Of a stretch of 35,515 nt of DNA, positions 8,887-15,976 are shown in pieces (position 1 is the first letter of the stretch; each line of letters begins with the position of its first letter). The stretch lies in NCBI GenBank assembly GCA_934717675.1, contig CAKUYZ010000012.1, positions 1-35,515 of the forward strand, given 5' to 3'. Below the pieces are notes generated by a model. That model was not told where the DNA came from and searched no databases. It saw only the letters and a list, made by a program, of their open reading frames with translations. The stretch comes from an uncultured Bacteroidales bacterium (GTDB lineage Bacteria; Bacteroidota; Bacteroidia; Bacteroidales; Marinilabiliaceae). Position numbers and translations under genes: made by a program.

Positions 8887-11513
8887 GAGAGCCCCGGAGC
8901 CGGACGGCTAGCCAAGTGCCACCCGCTCCAGGCCTTGATGTCATATTTGACTGACGAGCCCTCAAAGTCGTCAATGAAGGCGGCGTTGATGGAGTTGGAG
9001 TGTCCCGCCACAAGACGAGCCACCTCGCCCTCGAAATCTATTGAGCTCTCGGCCTTGGTGCTGACGAGCGGCAAGGCGTCCAGCGCACTGGTGATGAAGG
9101 GCAGCTTATGAGAATAGCCCACGTTGAAGCCCATCATGGTATTGGAGATGCTCTCATCGCCATAGGCCACTTTGTTGGTCAACGGCCTCTCTTTCATATG
9201 TATGAGCGTAGCTCCGACGTTGAAATCGTCATTGAACTGATAGTTGAGGTGCGTGCCGACGAGCGTCTGCGTCTGCGTGGAGATGGCTGCCTCGTTCTCA
9301 TAAGATATGTTGATGGCCGTGCCGGAGCTCAGCAACCCCTGGTTGAGAATTCTGACTCGGCCGAGCGAATAATCAACGGTGTAGTCAACGTTCTCGGTGA
9401 GCACCTGCCCTCCCGCCGTGACGATGACGGAGCCCTGCGCAATGTTGTAGGCATTGAGCGATATGTCACTAGAGCTTTGGCTTTGGAACTTGCCTCGGAT
9501 CTTGAACTTGTTTTTTCGCGTCTGCTGCTTGGCGAAGACCTGTGTGCTGTCATAGAGCGCGCGGAAGGCGTATTTTTCTGCCAAGGCTGGCTCATTTTTC
9601 AGCTTGTCTGCCAAATAGCCTCCAAAAGGCTCACGCTCGGGGAATATGATGACACCTCGGCGCGAGTTGACGGTGACGCCCTCCACATAGTCATACTTGC
9701 CATCGGCCCCCACCTCGTTGTAGCCATTGAGGCGGTCGAGGTTGAGGATCTGGAGATAGGTCTGGCCGTTTTGTCCGCCATTGACGGGTCGTTGGCCCTC
9801 GTTGAAATAGTTGAGATATGTGCTGCTGGAGTCGTTGAGATAGACAATGTTGACCTCGAAATCATCGCTCTTGAGATCGTAGCCTCCGAGCGAGTAGACG
9901 TTTTTCATCATAAGGTCCCACGCCTTGTATGATGGCGTGAGGGAGGTGCCTTTGAGCATTTTCAGGTAGAGGCAGCTTGGGGCGTTGACACCGCTTGTGG
10001 ACAGCTCGCCGACGGTGTAGGTGCGGCCACGGTAGGTGTATTGATACGCCACGGCCAAGACCTCGTTATTGTTAAGCGGGCTGTTGAGTGAGATGTAGCC
10101 CAGGTGCTCATTGAGGGTATATTCTGATGGGGAGAGCATCCTGGCGTTCTCCACTTTCTCGTAGTCGCGGCCCGTGCGCATGTCCGGGATAGAGCTGATG
10201 GTCTGCGAGGTGGAGTTCGGGTCTCTTGCTGCGGCGTAGCCTCCCGTCATGGCGGCGTAGAGGTTGTTGGCGTCGTTAGACGGCATGGCGTCTCGCCCGC
10301 TCCACATGGCCTCGTCTTGTATGTTTCCGTCGGTCTCGCCCAAATCGGTGAAACCGACAATGTTTCGCGCGTCGGTGTAGTTGCCGGTCTTGTTGGTGAC
10401 CCAGACCTCAATTTTACTTATTGAGATGCCAGAGTTGACGGTCGGGAGACGGCGCAGCGCCTGGTCATACATCTCTTTAAACTTGTGGCTGAGGAAGAAG
10501 TGCTTGTTTTTCTCATAGTCCGTCACGTCAATCTCAAACTCCTGCGCCGTGGCTCCGTTTTGGACGGTGATGGAGTTGCTCTCGCCTTTTTTTTGCGAGA
10601 AGACGGAAGAGACGGTGAGCTTGCCGAACTTCATGTCCATCTTGAAGCCGAAGAGGCTCTGGCTGCCCTGGATGAGCGTGCCAGGGAGGGTCCAGTTGAT
10701 GTTTCCGGCCTGGATGTCTTGGATGATGTCGTCCTCATCTCCGTTATACTCCATCTTCACCTCGTTCTCGAAAGCGAAGGTGGCCTGAGTGTTGTAGTTG
10801 ATGCCGAGCTTGAGCTTCTCGCCGATCTGTGAGTTGAGGTTGATCTGTACGCTTTGGTCGAAGTCGAAGCTAGTGGTGGCCCTCATGCGCTCCTGGAGCG
10901 TCGGGTTGTCAATCTTATTATATTGCGCGCCGATGCTCACCTGGGCCTGGCCCTGGAGTTTCATGGTGATGTTGTTGCTGCCGAAGATGCTGGCGAAAGC
11001 GTCACTATTGACCTGCCACTTGCTATTGAGGAGGCTGTTTTGCCGCTGCTCGCCGGGTTTGGCCACCGCTCCGCGGTCGGCGCTGCCGGCCTGCCGCTGC
11101 TTGCCCAGCCAATAGTCCATCATTGAGCGTCGGACGGCATCGTTCTGATAGTCCTCCAACGTCATGGAGTATGGGAGGCGGACGTTGATGCCGCCAATCT
11201 TTCGATATATGGTGACGCCGCCCGACGCGGGGTCGTAGACGGCCGAATATTCCAGATTATCGGGGTCGCGAAGATCAATGGGGCTTTGCCCGCCCTCGGC
11301 CGGCAATCCGCCCTCTCTTGGCACGTCGCCCTCGTCCGTCATGGGGAACGGGAGAGCCGTGGTGTCCGGCTCCTCGGCGGCCTCAGCCTCGGCGTGGGCA
11401 AGGGCTGCATAGGCGGCCCTGTTGATGGCCGGTCGGATGAGCGGGCTTGCCGCACCAGCCAAGGCCAGGAACCCGATGACTGCGGCAGGGAGCGAGATGA
11501 CGTTTTTCTTCAT
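8790..11513 (-). CDS. sprA: SprA/Sov type IX secretion translocon, N-terminal part up to the frameshift
   Basis: 907 codons are open, of which about the first 868 are genuine SprA; the last ~39 (from RPAPGL on) are out-of-frame translation. The N-terminus has a signal peptide (MKKNVISLPAAVIGF, hydrophobic to about residue 22). The segment carries SprA N-terminal features: a short conserved lead (YSMTLEDYQ, about 120), stretches such as SDAFASIFGSNNITMKLQGQ (about 170-190) and LNLDRLNGYNEVG, and FIDDFEGSSVKYDIKAW just before the break, a hallmark of the family. The start lies 9 nt after the ruvA stop, so ruvA and sprA are surely cotranscribed; I recall ruvA-sprA adjacency as common in Bacteroidota. 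As written, the product would be a secreted fragment without most of the barrel, hence non-functional. Confidence 0.92.
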   Translation of the reverse strand: MKKNVISLPAAVIGFLALAGAASPLIRPAINRAAYAALAHAEAEAAEEPDTTALPFPMTDEGDVPREGGLPAEGGQSPIDLRDPDNLEYSAVYDPASGGVTIYRKIGGINVRLPYSMTLEDYQNDAVRRSMMDYWLGKQRQAGSADRGAVAKPGEQRQNSLLNSKWQVNSDAFASIFGSNNITMKLQGQAQVSIGAQYNKIDNPTLQERMRATTSFDFDQSVQINLNSQIGEKLKLGINYNTQATFAFENEVKMEYNGDEDDIIQDIQAGNINWTLPGTLIQGSQSLFGFKMDMKFGKLTVSSVFSQKKGESNSITVQNGATAQEFEIDVTDYEKNKHFFLSHKFKEMYDQALRRLPTVNSGISISKIEVWVTNKTGNYTDARNIVGFTDLGETDGNIQDEAMWSGRDAMPSNDANNLYAAMTGGYAAARDPNSTSQTISSIPDMRTGRDYEKVENARMLSPSEYTLNEHLGYISLNSPLNNNEVLAVAYQYTYRGRTYTVGELSTSGVNAPSCLYLKMLKGTSLTPSYKAWDLMMKNVYSLGGYDLKSDDFEVNIVYLNDSSSTYLNYFNEGQRPVNGGQNGQTYLQILNLDRLNGYNEVGADGKYDYVEGVTVNSRRGVIIFPEREPFGGYLADKLKNEPALAEKYAFRALYDSTQVFAKQQTRKNKFKIRGKFQSQSSSDISLNAYNIAQGSVIVTAGGQVLTENVDYTVDYSLGRVRILNQGLLSSGTAINISYENEAAISTQTQTLVGTHLNYQFNDDFNVGATLIHMKERPLTNKVAYGDESISNTMMGFNVGYSHKLPFITSALDALPLVSTKAESSIDFEGEVARLVAGHSNSINAAFIDDFEGSSVKYDIKAWSGWHLASRPAPGLSCRTPRRSTTLARFSTARALRGIASTRSSSET
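8902..8909 (-). other. sprA: Single-base frameshift within sprA
   Basis: Reading on the minus strand, the upstream frame gives WHLAS up to AGC (8907-8909) and then turns into unrelated sequence until a stop at 8790. The downstream frame becomes sensible from TCC (8902-8904) as SGSGALVPDATA. Only two bases, CG, separate these codons. One added C (CCG) would give WHLASPSGSGALVPDATA, which reads naturally. The missing base falls in a short C run, so a homopolymer read error is a simple explanation. A real mutation cannot be excluded, and no convincing slippery heptamer is seen. Confidence 0.88.
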
Positions 11514-11522
11514 TCGTTGCGG

Positions 11523-12119
11523 CTAAAGCATACGGAAAGCCGCCTTGACCACGGCCTCAACTTTCTGATCGGGATTGTCTGCCAAAATCTTGTCCACGGC
11601 CTTAGCGGCCTGCGCCTTATTGTAGCCCAAGACCTCGAGGGCTTGCAGGGCCTCATCCTTGACGGGCGAGGCCACGGCCTTGCCCGCAGGCTTGCCGATG
11701 GCTCCCGACTCCAAGCCAAGCTTGCCAATCTTGTCTTTCAGCTCCACGATGATTCGCTCCGCCGTCTTGAGGCCTATTCCCTTGACACCTTTCAGCGCTC
11801 GGGCGTCTTCCGCCACAATGGCGTTTTGCAGCTCCGCGGCCGAGAGGGCGGAGACGATGACGCGCGCCGTGGCGGCCCCCACGCCGCTGACCGACGTGAG
11901 GAGGCGGAAGACCTCGCGCTCATCGGCCGTGGCGAAGCCGTAGAGCTGATAGGCGTCTTCGCGTATGGCCTCGTGGATGAAGAGGCGCGCCTCTTGCCGC
12001 CCCTCGAGGGCGGAATATGTGTTGAGGGATATGCTGGCCATATATCCCACCCCGCCGCACTCGATGACGGCGTAGGTGGGGGCGAGGTCGGCAACTCGGC
12101 CGTGGAGGAACTCTATCAT
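11523..12119 (-). CDS. ruvA: Holliday junction branch migration protein RuvA
   Basis: 198 aa, normal family length. RuvA binds four-way junctions as a tetramer and recruits the RuvB helicase. Domain I (about 1-62) is the OB-fold opening MIEFLHGRV. Domain II (about 63-140) holds two helix-hairpin-helix motifs, VSGVGAATARVIV and VKGIGLKTAERII. After a Gly/Ala/Lys linker (about 140-150), domain III (about 150-198) is the RuvB-contacting bundle (ALQALEVLGYNKAQAAKAV). The upstream thiL gene ends 52 nt before the start, and sprA begins 9 nt after the stop. Confidence 0.97.
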   Translation of the reverse strand: MIEFLHGRVADLAPTYAVIECGGVGYMASISLNTYSALEGRQEARLFIHEAIREDAYQLYGFATADEREVFRLLTSVSGVGAATARVIVSALSAAELQNAIVAEDARALKGVKGIGLKTAERIIVELKDKIGKLGLESGAIGKPAGKAVASPVKDEALQALEVLGYNKAQAAKAVDKILADNPDQKVEAVVKAAFRML

Positions 12120-12171
12120 AGGGATTCTGGACTATTTGGTGCTTTACGGTGACAAGGGCGAGGCTTGCGGC

Positions 12172-13200
12172 CTATTCGAAAAACTTCCACCCTTGCGCCT
12201 TGAGGTCGGCCTCATCGCCGCCCGTGGTGAACATGCGACTCCCCTTGTCCTTGTCGCAGGCGTAGCCCACGGCATAGATCTCGGGTCCAGGCTCGCTCTG
12301 GAACTTCTGGTAATCCTCTTGCCTGATGGAGAAGAGCAGCTCGTAGTCCTCCCCGCCATTGAGAGCCGCCACAATGGGGTTGATGTTCAGCTCCGAGCAG
12401 AGGCTCTTGGTCTCGGCATGGATAGGCACCTTGTCTTCATAGAGGCGGCACCCCACACCACTCTGCTTGCAGATGTGGAGCAACTCGCTGGAGAGGCCGT
12501 CGCTGACGTCCATCATAGAGGTCGGGACGACGCCAATCTTGGCAAGGAAGTCCACAATGTCGAGCCTAGGCTCAGGCTTGAGCTGACGCTCCAAGATGTA
12601 TTTATATCCGTCGAAAGCGGGGGAGGTTGTCTTGTTGTCTTTGAGCACCCTCTTCTCACGCTCCAGCAGTTGAAGGCCGGCATAGGCCGCACCGAGGTCG
12701 CCGCTGACGCAGAAGATGTCGCCAGGCCTCGCCCCGCTCCTATACGCCAATTTGTCAGGCTCTTGCTCACCTATGGCCGTGATGGATATGGTGAGGCCCG
12801 TGAGGCTAGACGTGGTGTCTCCGCCGACGAGGTCAACGCCATAGCGCGCGCATGCGGCGTGGATGCCGGAGTAGAGGTCGTCTATGGCTTTGAGAGTGAA
12901 CTTGCCACTCACGCCTATGGAGACGGTTATCTGCTGGGGGCGGGCGTTCATGGCGCACACGTCGGACAAGTTGACGGCCACGGCCTTATAGCCCAAGTGT
13001 TTGAGCGGGCAATATGTGAGGTCGAAGTGTATGCCTTCGAGCAGGAGGTCTGTGGTGACGACTTTGACGCGGCCATCGGTTGAGCCGAGCACTGCGCAAT
13101 CGTCTCCAATGCCGCGCAGCGTGGTGGGCTGGCTAGCGGTGGCCTGCTTGGCAATGCGGTCTATGAGGCCGAACTCTCCCAAAGTCTCTAAGCTTTCCAT
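12172..13200 (-). CDS. thiL: Thiamine-monophosphate kinase
   Basis: ThiL phosphorylates thiamine monophosphate to thiamine diphosphate, the last step of coenzyme B1 synthesis in the cytoplasm. All family motifs are visible: LGEFGLIDRI at the N-terminus, GIGDDCAVL, TTDLLLEGIHFD, NLSDVCAMNA, LVGGDTTSS, MMDVSDGLSSEL and NGGEDYELLFS. The conserved Asp and Gly residues are those that bind Mg-ATP in the PurM-like fold. I place the start at ATG 13200 because family members begin a few residues before LGEFGLI. An in-frame ATG at 13242 would add 14 residues of no family character. The M23 gene stop is 11-53 nt upstream depending on start, so the two share an operon. Confidence 0.93.
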   Translation of the reverse strand: MESLETLGEFGLIDRIAKQATASQPTTLRGIGDDCAVLGSTDGRVKVVTTDLLLEGIHFDLTYCPLKHLGYKAVAVNLSDVCAMNARPQQITVSIGVSGKFTLKAIDDLYSGIHAACARYGVDLVGGDTTSSLTGLTISITAIGEQEPDKLAYRSGARPGDIFCVSGDLGAAYAGLQLLEREKRVLKDNKTTSPAFDGYKYILERQLKPEPRLDIVDFLAKIGVVPTSMMDVSDGLSSELLHICKQSGVGCRLYEDKVPIHAETKSLCSELNINPIVAALNGGEDYELLFSIRQEDYQKFQSEPGPEIYAVGYACDKDKGSRMFTTGGDEADLKAQGWKFFE

Positions 13201-13253
13201 TGATATGGTGTTGGTTTGTGTGAAGTGGGGTGATGTTTTCATGACGTGGCGGG

Positions 13254-14516
13254 CTACGCTCCCGTGATGGAGTCGAGCTGCGCCTTGAGCTTGTCGCTCT
13301 CGTCCATAAAATCTATTATGGCGTCGTTGTCAATGGGCTCCGCCGGCGGCATCTCCACCCTGAGGGGGTCAACGGGCTTGCCGTCTCGCAACACCCGGAA
13401 GTCGAGGTGCGGCCCCGTGGCCAGACCCGTCTGCCCCACGGCCCCTATGACGTCGCCCTGCCTCACGGACTTACCTTGCGCAACGCCCTTGGCGAAGTTG
13501 TTGAGGTGCATATAGACTGACGTGTAGACGCTGTTGTGGCGAATTTTGACATAGTTGCCACCGCCCTTGGCGTCATAGCCTTTGGCCACGACCTTGCCGT
13601 CCCCTATGGCCACCACGGGAGTTCCCTTGGGCGCGGCATAGTCAACGCCATGGTGAGGCCTGCGGATCTTCAAGATGGGATGCATCCGCCCGTGGCTGAA
13701 GCGGCTGGAGATGCGGCTGAAATGGAGCGGGGCCTTGAGAAACGCCCGCCGGAGGCTGTTGCCCTGGAGGTCGTAGTAGCCCGCGGTGCTGTCTCCCTGG
13801 TGGCGAAAGGCGTAGTCTCGGTGTCCGGAGGCCGAGATATGCACCGCAGCGATGACAGGGGCCGTGCCGATGACTTGACCGCCGACCATACGCTCGTCAT
13901 AGATGATTCCGAAACGGTCTCCGCGCCCCAGGCCAAAGAAATCGACCGTCCAAGCGAAAATGTCGGACAAGTCGAGAGCCACCTGCGGGTCTATGCCCTG
14001 CTCGGCCAAGGCGTTCCACAAACTGGAGGATATGGTGGCGGCCACGGTCCTGCGGCGCAAATCAACGCGCGCGTTGACCCTCTCCACGGTCACACTGTCG
14101 GCAAAGGAGCAGCGGACGTAGCACGTGGGCGAAACCTCATAGACGAAGTGGCGCAATGGGCCGAGACCCGACGTATCCGCCTGATGGAAGAAACAGCACG
14201 GCTGCCCCGCCCTCATCTGGCGGAAGTCGAACACGGGCAACGCCTTCTCATAGGCCTCAAGGGCGTCGGCATAAGGGAGGCCAGCGCCAGTGAGCACTTG
14301 CGTTATCATCTGCCCCGGCCTCACCGTGGATTTCTCCACCATAAAAGAATCCATTGGCAACCCATAGAGCATGGCGGCCGGCTCCACGGCCACCGAGTCC
14401 ACAGCCTCAGCGGGTTGCCCGCCGCCCACGCACCCCGTGGCGGAAAGCCCGAGCCAGAGAGCCAGAGAGGCCGCGGCCACGGGCGCGCAGATAGTCTTTC
14501 GTTGTTCCGATTTCAT
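13254..14516 (-). CDS. M23-family peptidoglycan endopeptidase, lipoprotein
   Basis: 420 aa. A lipoprotein signal (MKSEQRKTI, hydrophobic core, lipobox ATGC with Cys29) predicts membrane anchoring in the envelope. The middle (about 50-240) resembles the N-terminal domains of YebA/MepM-like peptidases. The C-terminal M23 domain (about 265-385) has SRFSHGRMHPIL, HHGVDYA with the H288xxxD292 zinc pair, YMHL, and GPHLDFRV. In the last motif the usual H-x-H is H370-L-D372, so one expected zinc His is Asp. That may be a lineage variant or weaken activity. Likely role: cleaving peptide cross-links during cell-wall growth. Start: the frame stays open upstream to 14870, but that part overlaps the preceding gene and has no family character, whereas 14516 gives a proper lipoprotein signal. 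Confidence 0.9.
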   Translation of the reverse strand: MKSEQRKTICAPVAAASLALWLGLSATGCVGGGQPAEAVDSVAVEPAAMLYGLPMDSFMVEKSTVRPGQMITQVLTGAGLPYADALEAYEKALPVFDFRQMRAGQPCCFFHQADTSGLGPLRHFVYEVSPTCYVRCSFADSVTVERVNARVDLRRRTVAATISSSLWNALAEQGIDPQVALDLSDIFAWTVDFFGLGRGDRFGIIYDERMVGGQVIGTAPVIAAVHISASGHRDYAFRHQGDSTAGYYDLQGNSLRRAFLKAPLHFSRISSRFSHGRMHPILKIRRPHHGVDYAAPKGTPVVAIGDGKVVAKGYDAKGGGNYVKIRHNSVYTSVYMHLNNFAKGVAQGKSVRQGDVIGAVGQTGLATGPHLDFRVLRDGKPVDPLRVEMPPAEPIDNDAIIDFMDESDKLKAQLDSITGA

Positions 14517-14549
14517 CGCAATGGCGGGGACACACTCCCCTAACATTCG

Positions 14550-14557
14550 CAAAGATA
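14550..14557 (-). promoter_or_regulatory. Promoter -7 box for the M23-thiL-ruvA-sprA operon
   Basis: On the minus strand TATCTTTG matches the Bacteroidota -7 consensus TAnnTTTG exactly. It lies 33 nt upstream of ATG 14516, implying a leader of about 25-30 nt. No good -33 TTTG is seen at the expected spacing. A small hairpin (GGGGA/TCCCC, 14526-14540) sits in the leader about 10 nt before the start. Confidence 0.6.
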
Positions 14558-14590
14558 GTGCATTTATGAATTTAATCGTCGTCCCCTGGC

Positions 14591-15451
14591 TTAGCTCAGC
14601 AGCCTGTCTGGCGTGAGCTTGACCTGCATGGCAATGGTGGGCACATCGCAAGAGACGGGCCTCACGGCGGCCCTCAACTCGTCGAGCGGCAACCCGCCCT
14701 TGACGTAGGGTCGGCACACGGGCCTGCAATTTTCGCAGATGCAGATGACGGAACGATAGTCGGGGCTCTTGGGGGCTACGCCCTTGCGGAGCGAGGCCAG
14801 ATACATGAGCTGCGGCACGTAGTCTAGGCGTCCGTACACATAGTCGAAGTCGAAGCCGCAAATGTCGCACACGTGGCGGTATCGCCTATAGAGGTGAGGA
14901 TATATGTCTTGTGAGAAGCAGAGCATAGAGGCCGGGCGCAACAGCGTCAGCGCCTTTGGCTTGCGGGCTCGGCCACCCACGGTGGAGAAAGAGTCGAAGT
15001 GCGCCACAACGAAATCTAGCCACAAGTCAATAGCCTTGGCCTCTTGCCGCACGTCTAGCCGCACGGCGTCACCGAGGCTCTCCCAGTCAATCTCCGGGAT
15101 GGCCGCGGCCAAGTCGGCGGCGCGGAGGGTGTCATAGACCTCGGTCTGGAAAAGGTATAGCGGCAAAACCCTGGAGACCTTAAAACCTTGGCGCGGCTCT
15201 TCGCCACAATCCTCGTCAAAGGCGGCCACCATGGCCACACCGCCTTTGCAACCATCGGCAGAGTGGCGCAAGACGAAGATTATGTCGTCTCGCACGGCGG
15301 CGCAGCCCGACGGCAGCTCCCACGTGCAAGTGAGCAGACGCCCCTCATGGCGCGACGGGTCATGGCCAAGCATGGTCTTCATGATGTCGTCAAACTCTTC
15401 GGTGCCAGAAGATGACGCAGAAGAGTCCCAAGGTACAAAATATACGTTCAT
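14591..15451 (-). CDS. EVE-like domain protein with degenerate HNH zinc module
   Basis: 286 aa from ATG 15451, cytoplasmic, no signal peptide. The N-terminal part (about 1-150; MNVYFVPWDSS, DDIIFVLRHSADGCKGGVAMV, AAIPEIDWESLG) resembles the EVE/PUA-like domain found ahead of some HNH nucleases. The C-terminal part (about 190-250) follows the outline of an HNH domain: C195-x2-C198 GFDFDYVYG and later C239-x2-C242. However, the His-His motif expected between them (like HHIKP) is replaced by VPQLMYLASL, and the final NCH motif reads NCRPVC. The zinc site could persist without nuclease chemistry. The function is unknown; a zinc-binding, possibly nucleic-acid-binding protein is the most I can infer. 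The frame is open upstream to 15562, but the M at 15451 starts the domain and follows a promoter box immediately. Confidence 0.75.
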   Translation of the reverse strand: MNVYFVPWDSSASSSGTEEFDDIMKTMLGHDPSRHEGRLLTCTWELPSGCAAVRDDIIFVLRHSADGCKGGVAMVAAFDEDCGEEPRQGFKVSRVLPLYLFQTEVYDTLRAADLAAAIPEIDWESLGDAVRLDVRQEAKAIDLWLDFVVAHFDSFSTVGGRARKPKALTLLRPASMLCFSQDIYPHLYRRYRHVCDICGFDFDYVYGRLDYVPQLMYLASLRKGVAPKSPDYRSVICICENCRPVCRPYVKGGLPLDELRAAVRPVSCDVPTIAMQVKLTPDRLLS

Positions 15452-15456
15452 AATGT

Positions 15457-15464
15457 CAAAATTA
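15457..15464 (-). promoter_or_regulatory. Promoter -7 box abutting the start of the EVE/HNH-like gene
   Basis: TAATTTTG on the minus strand matches TAnnTTTG. Only five bases separate it from ATG 15451, so the transcript would begin at or just before the start codon (leaderless or nearly so). TTCG, a near match to the -33 TTTG, lies 19 nt upstream, the normal spacing. Confidence 0.55.
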
Positions 15465-15510
15465 CGGCTAATGGTCGAAAGGGCGAAATGCGCCGCGGCC
15501 CAAAGGGCAT

Positions 15511-15551
15511 AAAAAAGCACCCCCCGCCTCACCTGTCGCAGGCCGAGGCGG
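15511..15551 (-). terminator. Intrinsic terminator of the RND efflux operon
   Basis: A 7-bp stem (15545-15551 with 15524-15530, 14-nt loop) is followed on the minus strand by GGGGTGC and six T residues (15511-15516). It lies about 100 nt past the stop of the PII-like gene, ending the efflux operon before the promoter of the next gene. Confidence 0.75.
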
Positions 15552-15648
15552 AGGGATGCCACTCACTAATCAAAAACCAAACTATCGCTGTTGTTGTCTA
15601 TTGGATGTGTATGAGAACTGGCGCAGGGCCGTCAGATTTGCGATTTTA

Positions 15649-15942
15649 TCAATACTGCTGCTCTACGTTCCAGACGAAGGCCCTGATGCCGTTCTCCTTG
15701 TTTACGTTGTCAAGTTTCTCGACATATTTAAGCAGGAGCGGCACCATGTCGTCTTCCACGACAGTGATCACCGAGCTGTTCATCTCAGGCCACGCGTGGC
15801 TGGCCATGCGCGGCTCGCCGCCGTTGGTGCCTTGGCCAAAGACGAGAGGGAACTTGGTGTAGCCCTTGATCTGGAGGCGGTCGAAGATGTACTCCACACG
15901 CTCGGTAAGAGCCTGGTTATATATGATGAATACGGCCTTCAT
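15649..15942 (-). CDS. Small PII-like protein of the RND efflux operon
   Basis: 97 aa, soluble. It opens with a beta-strand and helix (KAVFIIYNQALTERVEYIFD), then a Gly-rich loop (VFGQGTNGGEPRM), a beta-strand (SSVITVVEDD) and a second helix (LLLKYVEKLDNVNKENG), ending in a strand (IRAFVWNVEQQY). This beta-alpha-beta/beta-alpha-beta pattern suggests a PII/ferredoxin-like fold, with the Gly-rich segment in the T-loop place. Small PII-like proteins are known beside some metal and RND transporters; here it is the last gene of the operon, 34 nt after acrB. A role in sensing or modulating the pump is inference. I recall similar small genes next to Bacteroidota RND operons but cannot name the family. 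Confidence 0.75.
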   Translation of the reverse strand: MKAVFIIYNQALTERVEYIFDRLQIKGYTKFPLVFGQGTNGGEPRMASHAWPEMNSSVITVVEDDMVPLLLKYVEKLDNVNKENGIRAFVWNVEQQY

Positions 15943-15976
15943 GGTCTCAATTCTTTGTTAGGTTCTTGTTGTCAGG

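Noticed and set aside
8900..8910. Programmed ribosomal frameshift in sprA
   Set aside because: No slippery heptamer or obvious downstream structure at the junction; a lost C in a short run is simpler.
8104..9111. 335-codon plus-strand frame opposite sprA, and similar frames at 4663-5403, 6841-7578 and 12076-13083
   Set aside because: All are antisense to clear genes and have no start context or family features.
14517..14870. N-terminal extension of the M23 peptidase
   Set aside because: Arg/His-rich translation overlapping the upstream gene in another frame; the true lipoprotein signal begins at 14516.
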